Part shown: positions 7,494 to 15,812 of the stretch, piece by piece
Layout of the letters: each line of letters opens with the position of its first letter
Numbering within the stretch: position 1 is the first letter of the stretch
Assembly (NCBI GenBank): GCA_910579135.1
Contig: CAJTTM010000026.1
Span: forward strand, 1 to 33,830
Length of the DNA stretch: 33,830 bases
Direction: 5' to 3'
Source: an uncultured Erysipelotrichales bacterium
Lineage (GTDB): Bacteria; Bacillota_I; Bacilli_A; Erysipelotrichales; Coprobacillaceae
Program-made: the position numbers and the translations under genes
The notes under the pieces: generated by a model
What the model was told of the DNA's origin: nothing
The model's input: only the letters and a program-made list of their open reading frames with translations
The model's database searches: none

Positions 7494-8696
7494 ATGATTA
7501 AACGTGAAATATATTTGAATAAAATAATTCCTTTTATTGACATTGACTTAATTAAAGTGATTACTGGTATAAGAAGATGTGGTAAAACGGTTCTTTTATC
7601 ACAAATTCAAGAGTTTTTATTGGAAAACAAAAATATAAAGGAAGAAAATATAATCGCAATTAATTTTGAATCTGCAAGATATGATCATTTAAAAGAGAAT
7701 AATAAATTATATGATTATATTATTGAAAAAGTTTCACGATTAGATAATAAAGTTTATATTTTCATTGATGAAATTCAAGAAGTAGAAAATTGGCAACGTA
7801 TTATTAACTCATTTAGAGTTGATTTTGATTGTGATATTTATATAACTGGATCTAATTCTAAGCTTTTATCTGGAGAATTAGCAACTTATCTTGCAGGACG
7901 TTATATCCAAATTCCTGTATATCCATTTTCTTTTAAGGAGTTGAAAAAATTATTTGTTGAGCAAAATAAATTTACTACGAACGAGCAATTATTTAGTGAT
8001 TATTTAAATTATGGAGGTTTTCCTCAAAGATGTTATTTTCAAGATGATAGTTCAATAAATACTTTTTTAAAAGATTTATATGAGACAATTATAATTAAAG
8101 ATATAATGAATAGGCATAAAATAAAAGATGTTGCTTTATTAAGAAAAATAATTAGTTTTATTCTAGATAATATTGCTAATCCATTTTCATCTAGATCAAT
8201 TGTAAAAACATTAGAATCACAAGGTACTAAAATTTCTATATCAACTTTACTCAATTATATAGAATATAGTAAAGAGGCGTTTATTATTTTTTGTGTAAAT
8301 AGGTATGATATTACAGGTAAAAAGCTTTTATCTACACAAGAGAAATATTATAGTATTGATATTGGTATACGTAATTGTATAAAAAATAGTGAAAAGATTG
8401 ATTTAAATAAATTGTATGAAAATATTGTTTTTTTAGAAATGTTGATAAGAGGATATGAAATACATGTTGGTAAATTAGGTAATAAAGAAATTGATTTTAT
8501 CTGTTATAAGGGTAAAGAAAAAGTATATATACAAGTTGCTTATCTTATTAACGAAAATGATAGAGCTAGAGAATTTGGAAATCTTGAAAAAATCAATGAT
8601 AACTACCCTAAATACGTTATAAGTAGTGACTTAGTAAATATGAGTCAAAATGGAATTATCCATAAAAATATTATTCAATTTTTATTAGAAGAGTAG
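7494..8696 (+). CDS. AAA ATPase with C-terminal DUF4143 domain
   Basis: 400-aa protein of the AAA_14/DUF4143 family, common in bacteria and archaea and of unsettled function. Walker A GIRRCGKT is at 25-32, Walker B with IFIDEIQEVENW at 89-100, and the sensor region YITGSNSKLLSG at 116-127 is followed by LAGRYIQIPVYPFSFKE. The C-terminal domain holds a degenerate nuclease-like core (E332-D334 followed by Q347-V-A-Y) resembling PD-(D/E)XK folds. I start at 7494 because AAGGAGG lies upstream at the proper distance; a frame extends to 7443 but lacks such a site. It stands alone between divergent MATE and convergent lysR. Codon use is very AT-rich, perhaps horizontally acquired. Confidence 0.88.
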   Translation: MIKREIYLNKIIPFIDIDLIKVITGIRRCGKTVLLSQIQEFLLENKNIKEENIIAINFESARYDHLKENNKLYDYIIEKVSRLDNKVYIFIDEIQEVENWQRIINSFRVDFDCDIYITGSNSKLLSGELATYLAGRYIQIPVYPFSFKELKKLFVEQNKFTTNEQLFSDYLNYGGFPQRCYFQDDSSINTFLKDLYETIIIKDIMNRHKIKDVALLRKIISFILDNIANPFSSRSIVKTLESQGTKISISTLLNYIEYSKEAFIIFCVNRYDITGKKLLSTQEKYYSIDIGIRNCIKNSEKIDLNKLYENIVFLEMLIRGYEIHVGKLGNKEIDFICYKGKEKVYIQVAYLINENDRAREFGNLEKINDNYPKYVISSDLVNMSQNGIIHKNIIQFLLEE

Positions 8697-8720
8697 CAAA
8701 AAAAGTTACTCTTCTTTATT
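8687..8720. terminator. Bidirectional terminator between ATPase and LysR genes
   Basis: AGAAGAGTA (8687-8695) pairs with TACTCTTCT (8707-8715). The stem overlaps the ATPase stop and lies just beyond the convergent lysR-type gene, so it can serve both. Confidence 0.7.
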
Positions 8721-9600
8721 AATCATTTAAAGTACTTTTTAAGTGTTCTATAAATTTTGTTTTTGTAATTGTATTTACTTGTTGTTTTTTCCAAGCTAAT
8801 ACAGTTCCTGTTTCTAACGTGGGATACAGAGGAACAAATTTAACATTTGATTCTTGGGAATTATACGCTATTTTTTCTATTGTTAAGGCTATTCCTAATC
8901 CTTCTTCTACCATAATGGAAGCATTATACAATAGATTAAAAGTTGATATAATATTTATCTTTTCATACATTTCTCCAAACCAATGTTGAAACATATCTTG
9001 TACAGGTGTTCTTTTCGATAATATAAGCGATTCATTGACTAAATCTTCTTTTGTTACATATTCTTTTAAGGCTAATGGACTGTCTTTTTTTACTATAATT
9101 CCATATTTATACTTTTCTTTAAGTTGAATATATTCAAATTTTTCTATATTGATAGGTTCAACTAGTAAAGCTATATCAATTAAACCTCTTTCTATTTTTT
9201 CTTTGATATCATCACCTGTACCACTATGCATATGAAACCTGACAAGAGGATATTGATCATGAAACTTCTTCATTTCAGCAGCAAGTACTTTCATAGAAGC
9301 AACTTCTCCTGCTCCTAGATATATCTCTCCACTTATGACTTTTTCTTGTTGACTAAATTCTTTTTCTGTTCTATCTGCTAATTCTACAAGTTCTTCTGCT
9401 CTTTTTCTTAAAAGCATTCCTTCTTCTGTGAGTAATATTTTATTTTTTTCACGATAAAATAATTGAGCTGATAGTTCATCTTCTAATTGCATAAGCTGTC
9501 TTGATAATGTTGGTTGAGTTATATTAAGAGTATGTGCAGCTCTTGTAATATTTTCTTCTCTTGCGACTGCTAAGAAATATCTAAGTATACGTAGTTCCAT
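8719..9600 (-). CDS. LysR family transcriptional regulator
   Basis: 293-aa DNA-binding regulator. The N-terminal winged HTH (about 1-60) has the classical pattern 'LRYFLAVAREENITRAAHTLNITQPTLSRQLMQLE', and the remainder is a periplasmic-binding-like effector domain ('ISGEIYLGAGE' at about 90-100). I chose the ATG at 9600, six codons inside the longest frame, because AAGGA lies upstream and LysR proteins normally begin MELR. Regulated genes cannot be assigned: the gene upstream on this strand is a broken remnant, and the downstream neighbour is convergent. Confidence 0.9.
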   Translation of the reverse strand: MELRILRYFLAVAREENITRAAHTLNITQPTLSRQLMQLEDELSAQLFYREKNKILLTEEGMLLRKRAEELVELADRTEKEFSQQEKVISGEIYLGAGEVASMKVLAAEMKKFHDQYPLVRFHMHSGTGDDIKEKIERGLIDIALLVEPINIEKFEYIQLKEKYKYGIIVKKDSPLALKEYVTKEDLVNESLILSKRTPVQDMFQHWFGEMYEKINIISTFNLLYNASIMVEEGLGIALTIEKIAYNSQESNVKFVPLYPTLETGTVLAWKKQQVNTITKTKFIEHLKSTLND

Positions 9601-9664
9601 GTTTATTCCTTCTTTCATATTTATTATATATGAATAAACATAAAACTAACAAGCATTTATTGTT

Positions 9665-10009
9665 TTAAAATTTATATTTACTTCTTTCTTCTACTTTTTT
9701 AATAATACCTACTTCTAACATTTCTTTTAACAATTCCGATGATCTTGTTTTCTTTAGTCCAAGTATTTCTATAACTTCGTTTCTACCAAAGGTTTTATCT
9801 TTTCCATAATATTTAAATAATTTCTGTATATATGAAATTGTCTTTTTTGAAAATGAACAATCTTTTAAATTTAAGATATTATTATCAAAGTCCAGTTTTC
9901 TGCTTCCAAAGTCCGCTTTTTGAGTTTGAAAGTCCGGTTTTTGATTATTTATATTTACATATATATGAAGATTCCTATTACTTAATATATTGTTTTCGTC
10001 TAAAGATAC
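9665..10009 (-). pseudogene. C-terminal remnant of an AlbA_2/RecG-like ATP-binding regulator
   Basis: A frame of about 115 codons is open on the minus strand without a usable start codon. It first encodes a low-complexity stretch with three K-x-D-F units (KPDF, KADF, KLDF), visible in DNA as three AAAGTCC repeats. A winged-helix end follows ('KTFGRNEVIEILGLKKTRSSELLKEMLEVGIIKK'-type sequence, stop at 9665-9667). This is the usual C-terminus of AlbA_2-domain ATP-binding proteins annotated as RecG-like. The AlbA_2 and ATPase parts are missing and a stop lies directly upstream, so it is a relic. Confidence 0.6.
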
Positions 10010-10068
10010 TTAGTGAGATCAAATTAAATTTTTAAAATTGTTATTTATACATACTATATCAAAAGAAA

Positions 10069-10086
10069 AACGAGGTTACCCTCGTT
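10069..10086 (-). terminator. Terminator of the GH1 gene
   Basis: AACGAGG (10069-10075) and CCTCGTT (10080-10086) form a 7-bp stem with a four-base loop. On the minus strand a T-rich tract follows. The stem overlaps the stop codon of the glucosidase. Confidence 0.8.
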
Positions 10087-11503
10087 AATCACTTAAATCT
10101 GCTCCGTTAGTAGCGATAACCTTCTTATACCAATAGAAAGAATCTTTTCTATATCTATCTAACGTCTTTAAATCAAACTCTTCTCTATCAACATAGATAA
10201 ATCCATATCTCTTTACCATACCTTCATGAGTAGAAATCAAATCAATAGCTGACCATGGGCAATATCCCATCATTTCAGCGCCATCAGTAATAGCTAATTG
10301 AACTTGTTCAAGATGATCTTGTAAATATTTAATTCTATATTGATCATGAACTTTACCATCTTCTGTTAATTTATCATAAGCTCCAAGTCCATTTTCAGTA
10401 ACAACCATTGGTAATCTATATCTTGAATACATTTCACGAATAGTTGCTCTAAATCCCATAGGATCAATTTCCCAACCAAATTCAGTAGTTGGTAAATTTG
10501 GATTCTTAAATCCTTTATAGAATCCAGCTTCACCACGTGCTGATTGTTGATCTGCACCTGGATCCATTTCTTCAGTTCCATCACTTGCTTCAACGGTTGC
10601 AGTATTATAATAGTTAAATCCAATAAAGTCAGGATGACCATTCTTTAATGCTTCTGCATCACCTTCTGCAAATTCAGGGCAAGCATCATTTTCTTCTAAA
10701 TAAGCCCATACTAAATTGTTATAAACACCAAATACTGCCATATCTAAATATAACCAGTTTCTAATTGCGTTATAGTTTTGAGCTGCGAGTACATCTTCTG
10801 GTTTACAAGTTGCTGGATAAACTAATGAAATATTTGGAGCTGGACCAATTTTTGCCCCTGGTAACATTTCATGACATAATGCCATAGCTTTTGCTTGAGC
10901 AACTAACATATGGTGATTTTGTTGATATGTTTCTTTTAAAACATTTGTACAACCTTCAGGAATCATTAAAGTTCCAATAACTGGTCCAACTAATGTTAAC
11001 ATGTTTTGTTCATTAATTGTTAACCAATATTTAACTCTATCACCAAAGTTTTCAAACATAACTTTTGCGAAATTTAAGAACCAATCTACTGATTCTCTAT
11101 TTCCCCATGATCCTCTTTCATCTAATGCAGCAGGCATATCAAAATGGAACATAGTTACTAATGGCTCAATATTATATTTTAAACATTCATTAATAACATT
11201 ATTATAATATTCAATTCCTTTTGGATTAACTTCTCCTACTCCTTTTGGTAAAATTCTTGACCATGAAATTGAGAAACGATATGTTTTAAATCCCATTTCA
11301 GCCATTAATGCAATATCCTCTTTATATCTATGATATTGATCAGCACATACAGTTAAATCAGATGTTCCCTCTGGAACAATCTTAACATCTTGACAAGATG
11401 GTCCTTTTCCATCTTCTAAGTTAGCACCTTCTACTTGATAAGCACTTGTACTTGCTCCCCAAAGGAAATCTTTTGGGAATGGTTTTAATTTTTTATGTAT
11501 CAT
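10085..11503 (-). CDS. GH1 6-phospho-beta-glucosidase
   Basis: 472-aa cytosolic glycoside hydrolase family 1 enzyme, normal length. It would split phosphorylated beta-glucosides (for example cellobiose- or salicin-6-phosphate) after PTS uptake. The N-terminus has 'FLWGASTSAYQVEGA'; the acid/base Glu is E165 in TINEQN, and the nucleophile is E370 in VTENG. Specificity for 6-phospho sugars is indicated by S424, K431 and Y433 (S-x6-K-x-Y, with KRYGFIYVD). It follows the esterase gene by 83 bases in the same direction and ends in a terminator. No PTS permease or antiterminator gene is nearby, so the transporter must be elsewhere. Confidence 0.93.
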   Translation of the reverse strand: MIHKKLKPFPKDFLWGASTSAYQVEGANLEDGKGPSCQDVKIVPEGTSDLTVCADQYHRYKEDIALMAEMGFKTYRFSISWSRILPKGVGEVNPKGIEYYNNVINECLKYNIEPLVTMFHFDMPAALDERGSWGNRESVDWFLNFAKVMFENFGDRVKYWLTINEQNMLTLVGPVIGTLMIPEGCTNVLKETYQQNHHMLVAQAKAMALCHEMLPGAKIGPAPNISLVYPATCKPEDVLAAQNYNAIRNWLYLDMAVFGVYNNLVWAYLEENDACPEFAEGDAEALKNGHPDFIGFNYYNTATVEASDGTEEMDPGADQQSARGEAGFYKGFKNPNLPTTEFGWEIDPMGFRATIREMYSRYRLPMVVTENGLGAYDKLTEDGKVHDQYRIKYLQDHLEQVQLAITDGAEMMGYCPWSAIDLISTHEGMVKRYGFIYVDREEFDLKTLDRYRKDSFYWYKKVIATNGADLSD

Positions 11504-11586
11504 ATTTCTTCCTCCTATATATATTAATAATAAATAAAAGAATATAAATTTTCAATCAAGTTTCAAAAATAGAAAAAATACTCTCA

Positions 11587-12342
11587 TTATTTCCACAAAT
11601 AATTCATAAATATTGGAATTTGTTTCTCCCAAGTTGCTTCATTATGTTTTCCATTTATAACAATAAATGGATATGTTTTTACATCCTTTTGATTTAATAA
11701 ATGAGATATTTCTAAATTATTGGCTGTTGAATATGTTAAAGCTGTTTTATTTCTAGATTCATCACTTCCAAAATCAATATATACCTTAGTATCTGGATTC
11801 AATGATCTCTTTAAAATCTCATCTCTTAATTCATTCATACAAATACTTATTGCAGATGAAAGACAAGCCGCTTTTGAAAAAATATCATTATGTTTTACAA
11901 TAGTATATATAGACATCAAACCTCCCATTGAACTCCCTGCTATCATTGTACATTCTCTAAAAGGTATTGTACGATAATTTTTATCAATATAAGGTTTTAA
12001 TTCATCAACAACCCATTGCATAAATATATCTCCTCTGCCTTCTATATCTCCTAAATAACTCTGAGGTAAAGTATATGGACAATATTCATTCAATCTTTCA
12101 TTTCCCTCATGATTACATTCCATACCAATAACAATAAACTTTTTATCATAACCATCTAAAAAATCTTTCATTCCCCATGATTTCCCATATGTTGCATCAC
12201 TATCAAAAAACAAATTATGTCCATCATACATATAGATAACAGGATAATGTTCCTGACTTTCTTCATAATCATCTGGTAAATATAAATGTATGGTTCTTTT
12301 TAACTTAAAAGGTGTTATATTCACATCAAATTTTTTAATCAT
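11587..12342 (-). CDS. Putative esterase (alpha/beta hydrolase, esterase D/Fes-like)
   Basis: 251-aa protein without signal peptide, resembling the PF00756 'putative esterase' group. The nucleophile elbow is GSSMGG (about 136-141), preceded by 'PVIYMYDGHNLFFD', typical of that family. The acidic residue may be in 'YIDFGSDESRN' and the histidine in 'GKHNEATWEKQ'. I start at 12342, where AAAGGA lies upstream; an earlier ATG at 12360 is possible. The start overlaps the end of the EutH-like gene by 8 bases, so the two are translationally coupled. The substrate is unknown; coupling to a permease and a glycosidase suggests that it deacylates an imported compound (inference). Confidence 0.82.
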   Translation of the reverse strand: MIKKFDVNITPFKLKRTIHLYLPDDYEESQEHYPVIYMYDGHNLFFDSDATYGKSWGMKDFLDGYDKKFIVIGMECNHEGNERLNEYCPYTLPQSYLGDIEGRGDIFMQWVVDELKPYIDKNYRTIPFRECTMIAGSSMGGLMSIYTIVKHNDIFSKAACLSSAISICMNELRDEILKRSLNPDTKVYIDFGSDESRNKTALTYSTANNLEISHLLNQKDVKTYPFIVINGKHNEATWEKQIPIFMNYLWK

Positions 12343-13411
12343 TTTCTTTCGTCCTTTCATATATAAAACTCATTAAAATAACACTAAGTATTCCACATAA
12401 TAATTTCGCAAATACATAAGTCATTATAGAATCATTCGCAACATTTGATACAAAGGCTAATTGTCCACCAAAAAGATAAGCTCCACTTACACTAAATGCA
12501 GCATTTAATAATTTTCCTTTTTTATCCATCTTAGAATATAAAGGTAACATTGCAAGTGATGATGCACAGTTTAAAACAAATCCTATAATTGACTCTTTAT
12601 TCACTTTTAATTTATCAGCTATTTTTTGAATATAAGCTGATCCGTATTTTAATATTAAATCTGATAAAATCATCGAACCTGAAATAATAACAATCATTTT
12701 TAAAATCATTAAACAACATTCTTCTACTAATGATGTTTCTACATATTGTAGTTCTGGTATATATAATCCTACTATTACAATTAAAAATAAAATATAACTT
12801 AATGCTTTTATAGCATTCGCAATAGTACTTAGTATTTTAATTGTAATTTGAGGGATCTTAATAACCATAATAGCTATAACTATACATAATATAACTATTG
12901 GTAATAAATTAATAATAAAACTATTTAGAGGTAACCCTATCATTGGATAGCATAATAATAATCCTACAGGAACAACTACAATACCTACAATAAAACCTCT
13001 CATCATTGTACTTACTTCTTGTCCTTTTACGAATGCTAAAAAGATAGGTAATTGAAAGGTAATAGTTTGTCCAAGCAATGATGTTAATAATATACCACTA
13101 AATAATATCATGCTTGCATCTTGACTTATTTGACTAACTATTGGATATCCTCCCATATCAGGACATAATACTGAACCAATTAAGATAGATGAATCAAAAA
13201 ACAAGTAATCATTGATACTTTTAAAGAATTCAATATTATTGCTCATAAAAGTCAATCCAACACAATAAATACCTACAATAGATATTGATAATGAACCCAT
13301 GGTTAAAAAACCTCTATCAAATGTTTCAGATAATCCCCATTTCAAATTAAACAACTTGTCTATAAAACCTATTAATGCAAATACAAGCATGATTGCAACA
13401 AATATATTCAT
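12335..13411 (-). CDS. EutH-like membrane permease
   Basis: 358-aa multipass membrane protein with about ten helices. It matches the ethanolamine permease EutH in layout and local motifs: 'DRGFLTMGSLSISIVGIYCV' near the N-terminus, 'CPDMGGYPIVSQIS' (compare ACDMGGF in EutH), 'LLGQTITFQLPIFLAFV', and a late 'CAFAVSGAYLFGGQ'-like segment. No other eut genes (ammonia-lyase, microcompartment shell) are present, so it may transport ethanolamine or another small amine or alcohol. It is the first gene of a short operon with the esterase and perhaps the glucosidase. The family call is fairly firm; the substrate is inference. Confidence 0.75.
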   Translation of the reverse strand: MNIFVAIMLVFALIGFIDKLFNLKWGLSETFDRGFLTMGSLSISIVGIYCVGLTFMSNNIEFFKSINDYLFFDSSILIGSVLCPDMGGYPIVSQISQDASMILFSGILLTSLLGQTITFQLPIFLAFVKGQEVSTMMRGFIVGIVVVPVGLLLCYPMIGLPLNSFIINLLPIVILCIVIAIMVIKIPQITIKILSTIANAIKALSYILFLIVIVGLYIPELQYVETSLVEECCLMILKMIVIISGSMILSDLILKYGSAYIQKIADKLKVNKESIIGFVLNCASSLAMLPLYSKMDKKGKLLNAAFSVSGAYLFGGQLAFVSNVANDSIMTYVFAKLLCGILSVILMSFIYERTKEND

Positions 13412-13492
13412 ACGTCTTTCCCTCTTTTTATATCTACTATATTATATAAAAATATTAATCAAATAAAAAGGTATATTTATTATTTTTATCCT

Positions 13493-14214
13493 TCACAAAC
13501 AAAAAGGGAACTTATCCCTTTCATTTACAATCCAATATTTAGTTTTATTCTCTGATACTTTATGAATAATTCCTTGTTTACTTAATTGTGATAAATCTCT
13601 ATAAACAGTTCTTTTTGAAAATCCTAGTTTCAAACAAATCTCTTCAACAGATATAAACCTATTTTCTTTCAATGTTTGAATAATAAGATTTTGCCTATTA
13701 TTTTTTCCACCATTCTTTTATTTGTATCACTTATTTGTGGCACTATTTCAGTATGATATATTTTTCGATAAATTATAACAGAAAACGCAGAAGCAGATAC
13801 CTTAAATTCAAGTTCTCTTAAAGAGTCCTCTTTACACTTTTGAATCACTCTTTGTAGCCCTGTACCCTAGTTTTCAATTAGCATCGATTGCAAAAATATC
13901 TCTGCAATTCCTTCGTTTCTTGTGACTGAATAACCAGAAAGTGCTTCTTCTATGGTTAATCCTCCATATAATGAACCTGGTGAAACAACTTCTAATCTAT
14001 TATCATATATTGAAACTTGAATAGAAGAATTTTGAATATACAAACGATGACATTATGCATTTAAAAGTATTTCTCTTATAATCATTGGAGAAATTTCATA
14101 AATATCTTTTCTTACTAACCCTTCAATTTTAGACTCAATATGAATATGTTCTAATATAAATTGATAAGCTGATTCTAATTGTTCAAATAGTAATCTCTTA
14201 TACTTTTCAATACT
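13493..14214 (-). pseudogene. Decayed AlbA_2/HATPase_c_4-type ATP-binding regulator
   Basis: The minus strand carries the C-terminal half of an ATP-binding regulator. Visible parts are the N-box region 'MIIREILLNA', then 'SIYDNRLEVVSPGSLYGGLT', 'RNEGIAEIF', 'GTGLQRVI', and a C-terminal winged helix ('SVEEICLKLGFSKRTVYRDL'). Two in-frame stops interrupt it (TAA at 14053-14055; TAG at 13867-13869 where a Trp of 'WGTGL' is expected). A frameshift lies near 13712-13722. The 5' half is missing where the DUF3307 gene ends, which suggests that the SatD-DUF3307 segment replaced it. It is not expected to be functional. Confidence 0.8.
13503..13521 (-). terminator. Terminator past the regulator pseudogene
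   Basis: AAAGGGA (13503-13509) and TCCCTTT (13515-13521) form a 7-bp stem. On the minus strand a T-rich tract follows. It separates the SatD-side transcripts from eutH. Confidence 0.6.
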
Positions 14215-14952
14215 CTATAACAAAGATACAATTATAACACATATTGTACTCAATAAAGTTCCTAACAAATAATATTCAGCAAATTCTTGATTTTCGGATA
14301 TTTTATTATATCGAGCAATCGATTTAGCTGTTAATACTAATCCAATAGAAGAATATTGCTGAATCAATAAAAAGAATAATATGATAACTCTTTCTATTGT
14401 ACCAATCAATCTTCCAACCTTCATTGTACCTTCTTCTTTTTTTTCATCAGGTTTGTATGACTCCATCATTTTAACAATAAAAATGTTTATAGGCTTGTGT
14501 ATGAGCAATAATTGTAAAAGTAATGTATTTAATGTTTGGATTGGAATTTCTATAATATTTAATATATTTATAATCATTGTATTATAATCGCAAATCTTTC
14601 CTGATTGTATCTCTAAATAAGAAACAAAAGCTAATATAGTAAGATGGATAACTTGATCAACAAAAAATATATATTTTCCATACTTTTTTATAAAATTCTT
14701 AGAGCTTATATAATATTTCAAGACATCTATGGCAAAATGAGAAACCACTAATACCCATAAACATAAATCATCAAAATTTGGAAAAATAAGCTTAATGTAA
14801 AAAGAACAAACCAATCCATATACAACACTATGAATTATTACATATAAAAAATCTTTTTCTTTCTTTTTTGCCATTGCTTCAGTTTGGAAGTAAAAATCAG
14901 CTAAAGTATGTGCTAATAATAATACAACTAGAATCTCTTTATACACTATCAT
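14215..14952 (-). CDS. DUF3307 membrane protein
   Basis: 245-aa multipass protein of the DUF3307 family. Conserved polar motifs sit near membrane segments: 'LLLAHTLADFYFQT' (about 12-25), 'HSVVYG' (about 41-46), 'SHFAIDVLKYY' (about 71-81) and 'FFVDQVIHL' (about 95-103). The repeated His/Asp residues suggest a membrane metal site or enzyme, but no function is established. The start overlaps the end of the satD-like gene by 14 bases, with GAGGT upstream, so the two are a coupled pair. DUF3307 next to SatD is a recurrent pairing, which supports joint function. Confidence 0.82.
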   Translation of the reverse strand: MIVYKEILVVLLLAHTLADFYFQTEAMAKKKEKDFLYVIIHSVVYGLVCSFYIKLIFPNFDDLCLWVLVVSHFAIDVLKYYISSKNFIKKYGKYIFFVDQVIHLTILAFVSYLEIQSGKICDYNTMIINILNIIEIPIQTLNTLLLQLLLIHKPINIFIVKMMESYKPDEKKEEGTMKVGRLIGTIERVIILFFLLIQQYSSIGLVLTAKSIARYNKISENQEFAEYYLLGTLLSTICVIIVSLL

Positions 14953-15631
14953 TATATTTTACCTCACATAATATCTTATTTATTGAATCAATCGCATCTT
15001 TATAAGCATAATAATGTGCTTTAGATAAAATTTGTTGTATATTAGATTGACTTACATTAAAGTATTGTGCTACTTCAATTTGACTCTTTTTTTTAAATAA
15101 AATATAGTTTATAATTTCTTTTTGTTTTTCAGTCCAATTACTTTCTATACTATACATTAGTTTTAAAATCGAATTTAGTGACAATTCTTGTAAAAAATTA
15201 TCTTCGTCAATTTTAATCTGTACATCACTAAGCACTCTTTGTTTTCTTCTTTCCATCATTTTAAGCTCTTCTATACAATCTCTTGCCCTATGATATCCTG
15301 GTCCATCTGCCCCTATGGAAATTTCAGGATTAATATTTGTACTAATGGACCCAATTCCAATTCCAAATCTTATTTCTATAGGATACGTTTCTTTTTTTAT
15401 ATATTGAATAATCTCCATTACATTATCTCCTGAATGTAATAAACCCTGAAATTCGTCTCCTAGAGTAATTGTGAATTTAGAAGAAATTGAACTAGAATAT
15501 AGTTGATTTACTTTTTTTAATATACTATTTAGTTGGTTTTGAAATATTTCTCTTTCTTTTATTTTTTTTGATTTTTTTATATCACCTATAATAGCGATGT
15601 AAGGATTAGAAGTAAAAAAGAAAAAAAACAT
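14939..15631 (-). CDS. SatD family protein with C-terminal HTH
   Basis: 230-aa protein. The N-terminal core 'YIAIIGDIKKSKKIKER', 'ITLGDEFQGLLHSG' and 'IRFGIGIGSISTNI' matches the SatD family (named from streptococcal acid tolerance) and resembles a nucleotide-cyclase-like fold. The C-terminus (about 175-225) is a sigma-70 region 4-like HTH ('KSQIEVAQYFNVSQSNIQQILSKAHYYAY'). GGAGGTG precedes the start. It has a TTGATT/TATACT promoter directly beside palindromes at 15689-15782, so the HTH may bind them (inference). It is coupled to the DUF3307 gene. Confidence 0.85.
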   Translation of the reverse strand: MFFFFFTSNPYIAIIGDIKKSKKIKEREIFQNQLNSILKKVNQLYSSSISSKFTITLGDEFQGLLHSGDNVMEIIQYIKKETYPIEIRFGIGIGSISTNINPEISIGADGPGYHRARDCIEELKMMERRKQRVLSDVQIKIDEDNFLQELSLNSILKLMYSIESNWTEKQKEIINYILFKKKSQIEVAQYFNVSQSNIQQILSKAHYYAYKDAIDSINKILCEVKYNDSV

Positions 15632-15658
15632 TTATTTCACCTCCATTTATTTGATTTT

Positions 15659-15687
15659 AGTATAATACTTTTAAATATAAAAATCAA
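15659..15687 (-). promoter_or_regulatory. Promoter of the SatD-DUF3307 operon
   Basis: On the minus strand TTGATT (15682-15687) and TATACT (15659-15664) are 17 bases apart, about 30 bases upstream of the satD-like start. The first palindrome begins only one base beyond the -35. Confidence 0.65.
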
Positions 15688-15688
15688 T

Positions 15689-15782
15689 AAATATAAGTTA
15701 TATAACTTATATTTAATAATTATAAGTCATTCAACTTATATTTATAGATTATAAGCTATATAGCTTATAATCTATAAATATA
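15689..15782. repeat. Three inverted repeats upstream of satD, including a perfect 46-bp palindrome
   Basis: (1) 15689-15714 is a perfect 26-bp palindrome. (2) TATAAGT (15721-15727) and ACTTATA (15734-15740) form an inverted repeat with a 6-base spacer. (3) 15737-15782 is a perfect 46-bp palindrome without spacer. All share the half-site TATAAG(T/C). No T run follows in the direction of transcription, so they look like operators rather than a terminator. Confidence 0.85.
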
Positions 15783-15812
15783 TTTCTAACTAATAAATTA
15801 TTTATACTAAAC

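Noticed and set aside
10366..10641. 91-codon frame inside the glucosidase gene
   Set aside because: Shadow of the GH1 gene in another frame of the same strand.
15737..15782. 46-bp palindrome as a terminator for the amidase gene
   Set aside because: The palindrome has no loop and no following T run in the direction of transcription, and it is one of three related repeats beside a promoter.
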